Positions 36,989-46,283 are shown, counted from the stretch's first letter. The stretch is DNA of 64,000 bases from Flavobacterium johnsoniae (GCF_030388325.1 NZ_CP103794.1:5084001-5148000); one strand, 5' to 3'. The notes: generated by a model not told the origin, from the letters alone. A program made the numbers and translations.

Positions 36989-37010
36989 TTGAAACTATTA
37001 AAACAAAAAA

Positions 37011-38093
37011 CTATTCTGCTTTTAAACGTAAATGATTGATAACCTCTTTTGGAGATTGGTAATCATATTTGATTTTATCGTTTTCTTTTACTTTCTGAAC
37101 TCCTTCTAATAAAATTCTATCATTTTCAGAAATACCACTTTTAATTACATATAAATCAGGAATTTCTCCAGTAATAGTAATTTCTCTTGAACTTACTTTA
37201 TCGTCTTTTCCTACTACGAAAACATACTTTTTATCTTGAATTTCGTAAGTTGCTTTTTGTGGAATCACAATAGCATTTTTCAACGGAACATTCATTTGAA
37301 CTTGTCCAGTTTCTCCGTTTCTAAGCAGTTTTCCAGAATTTGGGAATCTTGCTCTAAAAGCGATATTTCCAGTTTCGTTATTGAATTCACTTTCTATAAC
37401 TTCAACATTTCCTTTTTCTTTAAAAATGTCTCCATTAGCCAAAACCAAATTCACTTTATTGTCAGCACGATCTTTAATATTCGTTTCATAACTAATATAT
37501 TCTGGCTCAGAAACATTGAAATAAGCAAACATCTGGCTGTTGTCTGAAAGACTTGTCAATAATTCGCCTTCATCAATTAAACTTCCTAATTTTAACGGAA
37601 TTCTATCGATTGTTCCGTCAAAAGGAGCTCTAATTTCGGTAAATGATAAATGAAGTTTTGCTAATGACACTTCTGCTCTTGCCGATTGTAGTTTAGCTTG
37701 AGCAACACTTAATTCGTTTTTAGAAACGATATTTTTATCTGCCAACAATTTTGAATTCTGCAATTCGATTTCAGCCGATTTTTGTTCTGCCTGCGCTTTA
37801 AGCAATTCAGACTGATACATGTTTGGCATAATTTTAAACAACAGTTGTCCTTTTTTCACAAACTGTCCTTCATCAACATAAATATTTTGTAGAAAACCTT
37901 TTTCTTGTGCGCGCAGTTCGATATTACGCACAGATTTTATTTGTGAAACATATTCTTTTGTGAATGAAGTATCGATTTTAACCGGATTAGTAACCGTAAA
38001 TTTTTCAACTTCTTCTTTTTCTTCTTTTTTAGATGTACAACTAGTCAAGCACACCAAGGCAATTAAGCCTGAGAGAACAATGATTTTTTTCAT
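37011..38093 (-). CDS. RND efflux periplasmic adaptor (membrane fusion protein) lipoprotein
   Basis: The product is 360 residues with a lipobox ending LTSC (Cys19). Lipoyl/barrel-sandwich halves are visible (RAQEKGFLQNIYVDEGQFVKKGQ; LSFTEIRAPFDGTIDR) around an alpha-hairpin coiled coil (about 90-140). Beta-barrel and membrane-proximal domains follow (IVIPQKATYEIQDKKYVFVV). It is the first gene of the three-gene efflux operon and links the pump to the outer-membrane channel. I see no regulator gene beside it. Confidence 0.94.
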   Translation of the reverse strand: MKKIIVLSGLIALVCLTSCTSKKEEKEEVEKFTVTNPVKIDTSFTKEYVSQIKSVRNIELRAQEKGFLQNIYVDEGQFVKKGQLLFKIMPNMYQSELLKAQAEQKSAEIELQNSKLLADKNIVSKNELSVAQAKLQSARAEVSLAKLHLSFTEIRAPFDGTIDRIPLKLGSLIDEGELLTSLSDNSQMFAYFNVSEPEYISYETNIKDRADNKVNLVLANGDIFKEKGNVEVIESEFNNETGNIAFRARFPNSGKLLRNGETGQVQMNVPLKNAIVIPQKATYEIQDKKYVFVVGKDDKVSSREITITGEIPDLYVIKSGISENDRILLEGVQKVKENDKIKYDYQSPKEVINHLRLKAE

Positions 38094-38271
38094 GATTTAG
38101 TTTGGAAATTAAGCTTATGAATGCTTTGGAATAAAAATTCCTTTTGGATGTTAAAATGCATCAGTCGGCCGTAGTCCAGACCTTAAAAGTCATATAAGCG
38201 GAAGTAGAAAAAATATACAACAGCAAGATACGCAGAGATCAAAACTCAGGTAACCGATGTATACTTTAAAA

Positions 38272-38655
38272 TCAAATTCTTAATACTTGTTGAGTAATGT
38301 ATAAAGGATTTGAATGCCCAAAGAAAGGCGTAGAAATTTTAAAACGATTGGAATCTTTTGCAGCAGATTGATCTGAAAGAGCCAGATACAATTCATCTAC
38401 TAAGCTGTAAGAAGCAGCAAAAATTTTATTCGTAAGTCCATCAACATCATCATTTCCTAGAAGATCTTCTTCAAGATCAATATCAGTAGCATCTTCAATG
38501 GTAGAAGATCCACGTTCATGATTCGTAAACTTTACTCGATGTTTCTTTTCAAGATTATGGTGTTGAGGTAAGCCAAAAGTATTTGCATTAAGATATTGGC
38601 CTCCGCCGAACAGAAGCATATTCATGAATACTAAAAATACTATTAACTTTCTCAT
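38272..38655 (-). CDS. Small exported protein of unknown function
   Basis: The product is 127 residues from the ATG at 38655. The frame extends to 38715, but the signal peptide MRKLIVFLVFMNMLLFGGG starts at 38655. An acidic segment sits mid-protein (DATDIDLEEDLLGNDDVD). The rest has no motif I recognise. The signal peptide argues that it is a real gene. Confidence 0.55.
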   Translation of the reverse strand: MRKLIVFLVFMNMLLFGGGQYLNANTFGLPQHHNLEKKHRVKFTNHERGSSTIEDATDIDLEEDLLGNDDVDGLTNKIFAASYSLVDELYLALSDQSAAKDSNRFKISTPFFGHSNPLYITQQVLRI

Positions 38656-38808
38656 TTGGGTGCGAAAGTAATAAAAGATTGTAATAAAAAAAATAAAATA
38701 AGAAAGTCTTAACATTGAATATCAAACGAAAACGTTTTCTATCGAAATAAAACGAAACGAATCATTTAAAAACCTTAACAACAACACACAGTACTAAAAA
38801 TCAACAAC

Positions 38809-39213
38809 TTACAAAACCTTTTCCATAACTATAAATTCTTGTCCAGCTTTAGTAAAAACATTCTCCGTATCGTTCATACCAAACTTTTCGTAAAATTTTT
38901 TCTTTTCCTTTCTGGCATTGCACCAAATTTTTTTAAGCTTTTTTTCTTGAGCTAATGCAAAAATGTACTTTAATAATTGAGATGCGATTCCTTTTCCTTG
39001 ATAAGAATCTAAAGTTGCTAATTTTCTAAATTGCATTTCTTCATTCGAAATAAAACAAGAAACAATAGAAATCAATTTGTCATTTTCGAAAACACCATAA
39101 TGAAGACCAAAATTATCTTCTTCCAATTGTACAAATTCAAAAGGCTGATCTGGCCACATCACTTCATGTCTAATCTGCCAAGTGTCTGATGCCTCAATTG
39201 CTTTAATTTCCAT
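38809..39213 (-). CDS. GNAT family N-acetyltransferase
   Basis: This compact 134-residue GNAT domain has an acetyl-CoA loop visible as KLATLDSYQGKGIASQLL (motif A) and a C-terminal FYEKFGM. It begins MEIKAIEASDTWQIRHEVMWPDQPFE, which I have seen in small free-standing GNATs of Bacteroidota. The substrate is unknown. Confidence 0.85.
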   Translation of the reverse strand: MEIKAIEASDTWQIRHEVMWPDQPFEFVQLEEDNFGLHYGVFENDKLISIVSCFISNEEMQFRKLATLDSYQGKGIASQLLKYIFALAQEKKLKKIWCNARKEKKKFYEKFGMNDTENVFTKAGQEFIVMEKVL

Positions 39214-39297
39214 TTGTAATTGATTTCAAGTTTTTCTTCAAAAATAAATCATTTATTACTAATTAGAAAAGCCAAACATTTATTCAAAATTTAAATA

Positions 39298-39325
39298 AAA
39301 AAGGGAATCAACTGATTCCCTTTTT
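39298..39325 (-). terminator. Terminator of the TPR-like exported protein gene
   Basis: A 13-bp perfect stem (AAAAAGGGAATCA / TGATTCCCTTTTT) with a two-base loop abuts the stop codon. Confidence 0.9.
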
Positions 39326-39940
39326 TTACATTTTAACGTAATAACTTTCTTCGTTATCACTTTTTATTTTTTCAATTCCATCTTCTGTTTTTACCGCAAC
39401 ATTTATTACATGTAAAACATCAGCTTTATCATTAACGCTACAATTCCAGATTGTTCCGTCAGAAAGTATTATTTCTGAAAATAAAGAAGCAGCGCCATTT
39501 GCATCATTATAAATTAAATCTTCTTTCTTTAGAAGTTTTTTTTCCTTTGTTTTTTTATTCATAGAATAAAAAACAATTTCATTTTCAGAAATTTCAACAA
39601 TCTCATCAAAATCAGATTGTTGATTTACATTTGATGAAGCCGTAGCCCAAACTGGACGATTTCCTGATTTTTTCCAGGTTCCGATAGCGTTATCCAGAAT
39701 TTCTTTTCTTAAAACTTCTCGTAACGTATCTACTTTTTTAATAGCTTCCTGACCAATTTCGTTTTCAGGTTTAATTTTTGCAACTAAAGAAAACAAGTCG
39801 ATAGCTTTTACAAAATCTGATTTTTTATAATAAGAAACGGCCAAATCATATTTGGATTTTTGAAATGCATCTTTTTGATTAGTCTGTGCAAAACACTGAA
39901 GAGTAATCAAAAAAACAAGTAGGGGAAAAGTCTTTTTCAT
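39326..39940 (-). CDS. Exported TPR-like protein of unknown function
   Basis: This 204-residue protein has a signal peptide (cut near 18). One or two TPR-like helix pairs follow (KYDLAVSYYKKSDFVKAIDLFSLVAKIKPENEIG), then a beta-rich C-terminal region of about 110 residues (GTWKKSGNRPVW). It is flanked by strong terminators, so it is monocistronic. CAAACATA just upstream (39964-39971) reads TATGTTTG on the minus strand, a fair -7 element. Confidence 0.7.
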   Translation of the reverse strand: MKKTFPLLVFLITLQCFAQTNQKDAFQKSKYDLAVSYYKKSDFVKAIDLFSLVAKIKPENEIGQEAIKKVDTLREVLRKEILDNAIGTWKKSGNRPVWATASSNVNQQSDFDEIVEISENEIVFYSMNKKTKEKKLLKKEDLIYNDANGAASLFSEIILSDGTIWNCSVNDKADVLHVINVAVKTEDGIEKIKSDNEESYYVKM

Positions 39941-40041
39941 TATTTTTTAGTAGGTTTATTTATTATGCAAACATACTTTTTTTTTAAAACATTTGTACGG
40001 TTTTCCTCATTTTTTAAATGCTTATTTTTGTAATAAAAACA

Positions 40042-40076
40042 AAAAAGTCTCTTTTTCATTAGAAAAGAGACTTTTT
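40042..40076 (-). terminator. Terminator of the M1 peptidase gene
   Basis: A 14-bp perfect stem (AAAAAGTCTCTTTT / AAAAGAGACTTTTT) with a 7-base loop lies 22 bases after the stop codon. Confidence 0.9.
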
Positions 40077-40098
40077 ACGAGAGTATTTTTTAAAATTA

Positions 40099-41976
40099 TT
40101 ATTTAATATGCAAAATATTATTTTCTGGAGTTGCATCCATAAAAATGCCTCCGTCAAGTTCTATATGATTGATTTTCTTTGTGCTTTTTAAAATAATTTT
40201 TGCTGTTTTTTGATTCTTTTCCCAAATCGCTGGCGTTTGATGAATTGTTGCTTTTGAATTGTCGGCATATGTAATAACAACATCGAAAGGAATTGCAAAA
40301 CCACCAATATTTTCTATAGTAATAACTTTTTTATCTGTAGAAATTCCTTTTATTCCAAGATCTAAATAGTTATTGGTAAAAAACCAGTTGTTGAAAAACC
40401 AATTTAGATTTTTCCCTGTTGCGGTATTAAACGAATTAAAATAATCCCACGGAATTGGGTGTTTTCCGTTCCAAGTATCCATGTAATAATGCAATGCTTT
40501 TTTGAACAAATCATCTCCCAACAAATCTTTTAAAGCCAAATACGAAAGAGAAGCTTTTCCGTAGGAATTATTTCCGTATCCTGCTCCAGAAACTTGTGTA
40601 GACATCGAAATAATAGGCTGATCTTGTTCTGTAGATCGATCTGAAATATATCTTTTCACCCTAAAATCTTTATAAAACTTATCTGCAGCTTCTTTTCCAT
40701 GCTCTGCAATTCCGATTAAATATTCGAAAGTCGTTGCCCAACCTTCGTCCATAAAAGCGTAACGTGTTTCATTAATTCCCATGTAAAAAGGAAAATAAGT
40801 ATGCGCCACTTCATGATCTTGAACTAATTGTGCAAAAACTGGATCTCCCATCTGCGAATCGTTACACATCATTGGATATTCCATATCTGCAAAACCTTGA
40901 AAAGCAGTCATTTTTGAAAATGGATACGGAACCCCCGGCCAATTGTTAGAAAACCAATCTAATGCGTATTGATTGTTTTTTACCGAATTTACGAAATCTG
41001 TTCCTGTAACATTGTAAGCCGCCTGAACGCTTGCACGACGATTTGTTTTCTTGTCTACAATAACACTGCTTGCATCCCATAAATAATGATCGCTTAAACC
41101 GAAACAAACGTCTGAGATATTTTTGGCTTCAAATTTCCAAACATTCCAATCGTATTGTTTGGTTACGATATCGCTTTTCATTTCTTGTTCGTTGGCAATA
41201 TGCAGAATTTCATCTGTTGTGTATGATTTTTTTAAACGTGAAGCGAATTCTGGCTGTAAAACCTCATCTGGATTTAATAAATCTCCTGTTGCATAAACGA
41301 CATAATTTCTAGGCGCTTTTACAGAAAAAACATAATCATTAAAATCATTATAAAATTCTTGACGGTCTGTATGAGGCAATTTATCCCAACCATTATAATC
41401 ATCATAAACCGACACACGAGGATAACTGTAAGCTACAAAAAAAGTGGTTTCGTCAATCTGTCCTTCTCTCCCGCTCTCTTTCGATAACGGATAATTCCAT
41501 TCTATGTTTAAAGTAATTTTAGAATGAGGTAAAATTGCTTTTTTCAATTTCACAGTTCCAACAGTTCCCCATTTTCTGGCATTTTCTTTATAAACTTCAT
41601 TTTCTATTTTTAATGAAGTAATTGTCAATCCGTCGCTTAAGAAGTCGTCGCTTACTTCACTTCCACGAGGTGAAGAAGGTTTGTGAAGATTATTTACAAA
41701 ACGAATAGCTATACTTTTCAATGTGTCTTTACTATTATTTTCGTAAATAATGGTTTCAATTCCGCTTACTAATCTCGTTTTCGGATCAACTGAGATTTCC
41801 ATGTTATATTTTCCGCGATTCTGCCAATAGTTTTTTCCAGGTTTTCCATCTTTAGAACGCGTTCCGTTTGCGTAAGCCTCTTTTATATTACGTGGCATGT
41901 AAAGATCCTGTGCAAAGGTATTTTGAGTAAAAAGAACAAATGCGAGTACTGCAAATTGCAATAATTTCTTTTCCAT
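40099..41976 (-). CDS. Secreted M1-family zinc metallopeptidase
   Basis: The product is 625 residues with a signal peptide (cut near 22). The zinc site is HEVAH (H388, E389, H392) with the third ligand E411 in FMDEGWATTFEY, giving the HExxH-18-E arrangement of M1. The GxMEN-like element reads GFADMEYPMM, so the usual Asn is replaced by Tyr. It probably acts as a periplasmic or surface aminopeptidase, or as a non-canonical M1 enzyme. It is monocistronic, with a -7 element (TAAATTTG on minus) at 42045-42052. Confidence 0.92.
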   Translation of the reverse strand: MEKKLLQFAVLAFVLFTQNTFAQDLYMPRNIKEAYANGTRSKDGKPGKNYWQNRGKYNMEISVDPKTRLVSGIETIIYENNSKDTLKSIAIRFVNNLHKPSSPRGSEVSDDFLSDGLTITSLKIENEVYKENARKWGTVGTVKLKKAILPHSKITLNIEWNYPLSKESGREGQIDETTFFVAYSYPRVSVYDDYNGWDKLPHTDRQEFYNDFNDYVFSVKAPRNYVVYATGDLLNPDEVLQPEFASRLKKSYTTDEILHIANEQEMKSDIVTKQYDWNVWKFEAKNISDVCFGLSDHYLWDASSVIVDKKTNRRASVQAAYNVTGTDFVNSVKNNQYALDWFSNNWPGVPYPFSKMTAFQGFADMEYPMMCNDSQMGDPVFAQLVQDHEVAHTYFPFYMGINETRYAFMDEGWATTFEYLIGIAEHGKEAADKFYKDFRVKRYISDRSTEQDQPIISMSTQVSGAGYGNNSYGKASLSYLALKDLLGDDLFKKALHYYMDTWNGKHPIPWDYFNSFNTATGKNLNWFFNNWFFTNNYLDLGIKGISTDKKVITIENIGGFAIPFDVVITYADNSKATIHQTPAIWEKNQKTAKIILKSTKKINHIELDGGIFMDATPENNILHIK

Positions 41977-42044
41977 AAGTAGCTCTTAGGTATTTTAAAT
42001 TAGTTTTTGATATCGTATTAGTGGATTTTTTTTTACGAATGTTA

Positions 42045-42052
42045 CAAATTTA
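42045..42052 (-). promoter_or_regulatory. Putative -7 element for the M1 peptidase gene
   Basis: CAAATTTA on plus is TAAATTTG on minus, 69 bases before the start codon. Confidence 0.4.
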
Positions 42053-42140
42053 GTTATTAATTATTAATTGTGAATTGTAAATTGTTAATGATGAAATGCG
42101 AAATGTGAGATGTTAGAACTTAGATAAAAGACGAAACAGA

Positions 42141-42212
42141 CAAGAAGCAAGAGACAAGATGAAAAATTTAGAAAGTTTCGGTATTAATATAAGTCTTTTC
42201 TCTTGCTTCTTG
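42141..42212. repeat. Inverted repeat in the M1-gapN intergenic region
   Basis: CAAGAAGCAAGAGA (42141-42154) and its exact reverse complement (42199-42212) are separated by 44 bases. It belongs to a 365-base gene-free stretch rich in repeats. Confidence 0.75.
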
Positions 42213-42234
42213 CATCTTTCTACTCTCTTCAAAA

Positions 42235-42276
42235 AAAACTTAGAACCTCAGCACCTTATAACCTTAGTATCTTAAA
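42235..42276. repeat. CTTAG-rich 9-base tandem repeat
   Basis: Imperfect 9-base units (CTTAGAACC, TCAGCACCT, TATAACCTT and so on) resemble the stretch at 63190-63236 and, reversed, 15952-15985. Confidence 0.6.
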
Positions 42277-42341
42277 AAGAAAAAACCGCCCGCTACAAAA
42301 AGTAACAGACGGCATCTACAATTAATATATAACTTGAATTA

Positions 42342-43922
42342 TTATAAAATATAATCGGTATTGATAAAATTAGATTCTTTACTGTTTAGCAATTCTTGCA
42401 GAATCTGATTATTATAATCGATATCTTTTGAAGCTACAAACGTACGGATAGAGAAAGAACGTAAAGCATCTGGAATACTTAAAGTTCCTACAGCCGAATC
42501 TTTTCTTCCTGTAAATGGGAAAGCGTCTGGCCCTCTTTGGCAAGAACTGTTTAGGTTTACTCTACAAACTAAATTCACCAAAGCATCAATAAGTGGAGCA
42601 AGAGTTTTAATGTCTTTTCCAAACAAACTTACTTGCTGTCCGTAGTTTGATTCTGCCATATCTTTCAAAGGTTCTCTAATATCTTTGAACGAAAGAACCG
42701 GAACAACTGGTCCGAATTGTTCTTCATGATACACTCGCATGTCTTTATTTACTGGATATAAAACGGCTGGAAAAATATAATTATCCGTATGTTTTCCTCC
42801 TTTTTCATTAATGATTTTTGCACCTTTAGAAGTGGCATCATCAATTAAACCTTGAATATAACTTGGTTTTTCAGTTTCTGGAAGCGGCGTTAAAGAAACT
42901 CCTTTTTCCCATGGATTTCCGAAAACTAAACCATCTACTTTTTCAGCAAAACGTTTATTGAATTCTTCTCTAATAGATTCGTGAACATATAATACTTTTA
43001 AAGCTGTACAACGTTGTCCGTTGAAAGACAAACTTCCTGTAATACATTCTTGGATAGCCAAATCTAAATCGGCATCTGGAAGAATAATTGCTGGATTTTT
43101 AGCTTCTAAACCTAAAATCAAACGCAATCTGTTTTTATTTGGATGCTGATCTTGTAACGCAATTGCCGATTTACTGTTTCCGATTAATGCTAAAACATCA
43201 ATTTTTCCAGATTTCATAATCGGAGAAGCCACTTCTCTTCCTCTGCCATAAACAATATTGATAACCCCTTTTGGGAAACTGCTTCTAAAAGCTTCTAATA
43301 ATGGTGAAATACATAAAACACCATGTTTAGCAGGTTTGAAGATTACGGTATTTCCCATAATCAAAGCCGGAATCAGTAATGAGAAAGTTTCGTTTAAAGG
43401 ATAATTGTAAGGTCCAAGACACAAAACAACACCAAGAGGTCCGCGGCGAATCATCGCGTTTACACCTTGCACTTTTTCAAAATGCGAACTGCGTCCGTTT
43501 AATTCTTTATAACTAGCAATAGTATCATAAATATATTCTACCGTTCTGTCGAATTCTTTTTGTGAGTCTCCAAGATTTTTTCCAATTTCCCACATCAAAA
43601 GTTTTACAACTTCTTCGCGGGTTTCTTTCATTTGTCTCACAAAATTCTCCATGCTTTTTATACGATCGGCAACTTTCATAGTTGGCCATAAACCTTGCCC
43701 CATATCGTATGCATTGGTAGCAGCTTCAACAACTTCTGCTGCTTCTTTTTCTGCCATAAAAGGAATAGATCCTAATAAAGTTGGAGAATACTTTTCTGTC
43801 GAAGAAATAGTAGAAAACACAGGTGTGGTTTGCCCTGTCCATTGTTTCAACTCTCCGTTTACAAGATAAGTATCTTGGTTTATCAGCGTAGTAATCTGAT
43901 ATTCTTCTGGAATAAAACTCAT
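42342..43922 (-). CDS. gapN: NADP-dependent glyceraldehyde-3-phosphate dehydrogenase (non-phosphorylating)
   Basis: This 526-residue aldehyde-dehydrogenase-superfamily enzyme carries N174 (GPYNYP), general base E273 (LGLEAKNP) and nucleophile C305 (NGQRCTALK). The sequence around [12 protein letters not shown] and [20 protein letters not shown] fits the GapN branch, which oxidises glyceraldehyde-3-phosphate directly to 3-phosphoglycerate and makes NADPH. It has its own transcription unit, since a terminator for the upstream rhodanese gene lies between them. Confidence 0.9.
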   Translation of the reverse strand: MSFIPEEYQITTLINQDTYLVNGELKQWTGQTTPVFSTISSTEKYSPTLLGSIPFMAEKEAAEVVEAATNAYDMGQGLWPTMKVADRIKSMENFVRQMKETREEVVKLLMWEIGKNLGDSQKEFDRTVEYIYDTIASYKELNGRSSHFEKVQGVNAMIRRGPLGVVLCLGPYNYPLNETFSLLIPALIMGNTVIFKPAKHGVLCISPLLEAFRSSFPKGVINIVYGRGREVASPIMKSGKIDVLALIGNSKSAIALQDQHPNKNRLRLILGLEAKNPAIILPDADLDLAIQECITGSLSFNGQRCTALKVLYVHESIREEFNKRFAEKVDGLVFGNPWEKGVSLTPLPETEKPSYIQGLIDDATSKGAKIINEKGGKHTDNYIFPAVLYPVNKDMRVYHEEQFGPVVPVLSFKDIREPLKDMAESNYGQQVSLFGKDIKTLAPLIDALVNLVCRVNLNSSCQRGPDAFPFTGRKDSAVGTLSIPDALRSFSIRTFVASKDIDYNNQILQELLNSKESNFINTDYIL

Positions 43923-43966
43923 AATTTGGTTATTTTAAGGTCTGGTAATTTATTTTCAAAAGAAAA

Positions 43967-43988
43967 AAGAGGCTTTTGTATGCCTCTT
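43967..43988 (-). terminator. Terminator of the rhodanese gene
   Basis: AAGAGGC / GCCTCTT stem with an 8-base loop; the A-run on plus at 43963-43968 gives a U-tract on the minus transcript. Confidence 0.7.
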
Positions 43989-43994
43989 CTTCTT

Positions 43995-44306
43995 TTATGG
44001 TTGTACTGTTTCGCCTTCCCAATCCAGGATTCCTCCAAGCAGATTGTAAGCGTTTTGTATACCCAATTCGTTCATAACTTGGCATGCTTTTGCACTTCTT
44101 GCTCCAGAACGACAGTATACGTAATAGTTTTTATTTTTATCTAATTCTTCAATTTCATAAATAAAACCTTGTCCTTTATTGATATCAATGTTCAGAGCAT
44201 TCTCAATGTAGCCATCATTAAATTCGTCTTCAGTTCTTACGTCAAGTATTACTGCATTTTCGTCAGCGTTTAACTGAGCAACCCAATCTTCTTGTGATAA
44301 ATTCAT
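43995..44306 (-). CDS. Single-domain rhodanese-like sulfurtransferase
   Basis: This 103-residue rhodanese fold has the active-site loop YCRSGARSA, with the catalytic Cys in CRSGxR. The first residues (WVAQLNADENAVILDVRTEDEFNDGYI) and end (NLLGGILDWE) are standard. It moves sulfane sulfur between thiols. It lies about 350 bases from the Crp/Fnr gene, divergent, and is part of the scattered sulfur-handling set in this region. Confidence 0.93.
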   Translation of the reverse strand: MNLSQEDWVAQLNADENAVILDVRTEDEFNDGYIENALNIDINKGQGFIYEIEELDKNKNYYVYCRSGARSAKACQVMNELGIQNAYNLLGGILDWEGETVQP

Positions 44307-44544
44307 AATAAAATGTGTTTTTGTAAAATTACGACGTTTCTATATATAAAAAACGTACCAAATGCGATTTCGATTATTATTCTCAGAAAACGTTTTAGAG
44401 AAACAATTATAATCAGTGAATTACAAATTTAGTTACTATTTTTAAAAATTCAGTCCACAAAATCGATAGAAAATAGGATTTTTTCATTTACATAAAATTG
44501 ATATTAAATCTAATTTTCTGATAATTAATCCCATTTCAATCTAT

Positions 44545-44552
44545 TATCTTTG
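44545..44552 (+). promoter_or_regulatory. -7 promoter element for the Crp/Fnr gene
   Basis: TATCTTTG matches the consensus exactly and implies a leader of about 100 bases before the ATG at 44658. Confidence 0.6.
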
Positions 44553-44594
44553 CAACAAATTATAGCTTTTGATTTCTTTTTGATAAAATACTCT

Positions 44595-44642
44595 GCCACG
44601 AATTACACAAATTTCCACAAATTGATTTGAGTAATTCATGGC
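44595..44642. repeat. GCCACGAATTA imperfect inverted repeat in the Crp/Fnr leader
   Basis: GCCACGAATTA (44595-44605) pairs with TAATTCATGGC (44632-44642) with one mismatch. Inside are ACGAATTACAC-like 9-base units related to those at 45281-45306. It ends 15 bases before the start codon. Confidence 0.6.
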
Positions 44643-44657
44643 TAAAAAATAAAGTCC

Positions 44658-45299
44658 ATGCAAAATTCATTAAAAAACATTTTTCCAAACTTCTCCAACG
44701 AACTTATCGAAACCATAGAAAAAAATGGAACACTTCAGGATTTTGAAGCGGGAACTATTTTAATGCGCACGGGACAGTATATTAAAAACACGGCTTTAAT
44801 TACCAAAGGTAAAATCAAAATTTATCGAGAAGGAGAAGATGGCGGCGAATTTTTATTGTATTATTTACAGCCAGGTCAAGCTTGCGCAATTTCGATGATT
44901 TGCACAGTTAAAAGCGAGAAAAGTCAGATTATGGCAAAAGTGGTCGAAGATGTTTCAGTAATGATGATTCCGCTGCAATCAATGGACAAATGGATGATGG
45001 AGCACAGATCTTGGTACGAATTCGTAATTGAAACCTACAGAAGTCGTTTTGAAGAAGTTCTGGAAGTGGTTGATAATATTGCTTTCCGCTCTATGGACGA
45101 AAGGTTGGAATTTTATTTAAAAAGACATTCTGATGCCTGCGGTTGTTCTGAAGTAAATCTTTCGCATCAGGAAATTGCAACCGAACTGAATACTTCTCGT
45201 GAAGTTGTTTCTAGATTATTAAAAAAAATGGAACAACGCGGTTTGGTCAAACTCAACCGAAATCAGATTGAGTTATTAAACACGAATTTCACGAATTAA
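44658..45299 (+). CDS. Crp/Fnr-family regulator, candidate sulfide/persulfide sensor
   Basis: The product is 213 residues. The cyclic-nucleotide-binding fold covers about 10-130, but the cAMP phosphate cassette is not conserved (QPGQACAISMICTVKS instead). A dimer helix (about 125-150) and a winged helix-turn-helix (LSHQEIATELNTSREVVSRLLKKM) follow. It lacks the N-terminal Cys cluster of Fnr. Its four cysteines are C76, C82, C161 and C163; the C161-G-C163 pair just before the DNA-binding domain could sense thiol or persulfide state. It lies between the rhodanese and TauE genes. The C-terminal residues LLNTNFTN are encoded by a dispersed repeat. Confidence 0.9.
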   Translation: MQNSLKNIFPNFSNELIETIEKNGTLQDFEAGTILMRTGQYIKNTALITKGKIKIYREGEDGGEFLLYYLQPGQACAISMICTVKSEKSQIMAKVVEDVSVMMIPLQSMDKWMMEHRSWYEFVIETYRSRFEEVLEVVDNIAFRSMDERLEFYLKRHSDACGCSEVNLSHQEIATELNTSREVVSRLLKKMEQRGLVKLNRNQIELLNTNFTN

Positions 45300-45306
45300 C
45301 ACGAAG
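45281..45306. repeat. ACGAATT-type 9-base repeat overlapping the Crp/Fnr stop codon
   Basis: Three units (CACGAATTT, CACGAATTA, ACACGAAGT) run across the 3' end of the gene and its TAA. Confidence 0.6.
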
Positions 45307-45318
45307 TTTTTTTATTGA

Positions 45319-45419
45319 ACCATTAAGATATTAAGAGAATTAAGTTTTTATTTTCTTTCACTTAATGTTACTGAAGATAATTAAGCGCTCCTACTTAATT
45401 AACTTAATATCTTAATGGT
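45319..45419. repeat. ACCATTAAGATATTAAG palindromic repeat, copy 1
   Basis: Perfect 17-base inverted arms (45319-45335 and 45403-45419) lie between the Crp/Fnr and tauE genes. The same arms occur at 53280-53388. Confidence 0.9.
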
Positions 45420-45437
45420 AAAATTTATTTCGATTCT

Positions 45438-45481
45438 GTGATAAATGTTACTGTAGGTTTCTAATTTCCGAAGCAACTTTG
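45438..45481 (+). promoter_or_regulatory. Crp/Fnr-like site and -7 element upstream of tauE
   Basis: GTGAT-AAAT-GTTAC (45438-45451) is centred 36.5 bases before the end of a near-consensus -7 element, CAACTTTG (45474-45481). The motif and spacing equal those at 51784-51827. Confidence 0.55.
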
Positions 45482-45497
45482 CATTAAAATAAATGCA

Positions 45498-46283
45498 ATG
45501 GAATATTTAGGCTTTTTTGCTGCTATCATAATCGGAATTTCACTTGGCTTAATTGGCGGAGGCGGTTCTATTTTAACTATTCCAATTTTAGTTTATTTAT
45601 TTAAAGTAAATCCAGATCAGGCAACTTCTTATTCTCTATTTATTGTTGGACTTACTGCTTTATTTGGAAGTTACAGCCATTATAAAATGGGAAATCTGAA
45701 ATTGAAATCGGCTTTGTATTTCGCCATTCCTTCAATTATTTCGATTTTAATAATTCGCGAAGTAATTTTTCCTCAAATTGCAAAAACCTTATTCTGCATC
45801 GCCTCTTATTCGGTTTCAAAAGATTTTCTAATTATGATAATCTTTTCTGTATTGATGATTACTGCGGCAATTTCGATGATTAAAAAAAATCAGCCTGAAA
45901 TAAAAAATACCGAAACGAATTATTTACAGTTAAGTTTTATTGGATTTTTGGTCGGAATTGTAACGGGTTTTCTAGGCGCCGGCGGTGGATTTTTAATTAT
46001 TCCAGCCTTGCTTTTTTTCGCCAACTTACCTATGAAACAAGCCGTTGGAACTTCATTATTAATTATTACAATTAATTCTTCAATAGGTTTTGCGGGCGAT
46101 TTATACATCGGAACGCCAATCGATTACACTTTTTTATTAAGCGTTTCTGCAATGGCTTTAATCGGAATGCTGATCGGAAGTCAGCTTTCTAAAAAAATAG
46201 ACGGAACAAAACTAAAACCTCTTTTTGGCTGGTTTGTTCTCGTTATGGGATTTTATATAATTACTAAAGAAGTTTTGTTTTAG
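45498..46283 (+). CDS. TauE/SafE family sulfite/organosulfur exporter
   Basis: This 261-residue membrane protein has about eight membrane segments in two homologous halves. The glycine-rich signatures GLIGGGGSILTIPILVYL and GFLGAGGGFLIIPALLFF mark the duplicated TauE repeats. It is predicted to export sulfite, sulfoacetate or thiosulfate-like anions. The gene follows the Crp/Fnr regulator, separated by a palindromic repeat, and a candidate Crp/Fnr site precedes its promoter. Export of sulfite made by the persulfide dioxygenase at 51.9 kb is a coherent role. Confidence 0.92.
   Translation: MEYLGFFAAIIIGISLGLIGGGGSILTIPILVYLFKVNPDQATSYSLFIVGLTALFGSYSHYKMGNLKLKSALYFAIPSIISILIIREVIFPQIAKTLFCIASYSVSKDFLIMIIFSVLMITAAISMIKKNQPEIKNTETNYLQLSFIGFLVGIVTGFLGAGGGFLIIPALLFFANLPMKQAVGTSLLIITINSSIGFAGDLYIGTPIDYTFLLSVSAMALIGMLIGSQLSKKIDGTKLKPLFGWFVLVMGFYIITKEVLF

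Noticed and set aside
37011..38093. Possible resistance-regulator gene next to the RND operon
   Set aside because: No TetR, MarR or AraC gene is found within 1 kb of the operon.
42285..42316. Terminator after gapN
   Set aside because: The partial complementarity CCGCCCG/AGACGG is too short and broken to support a terminator.
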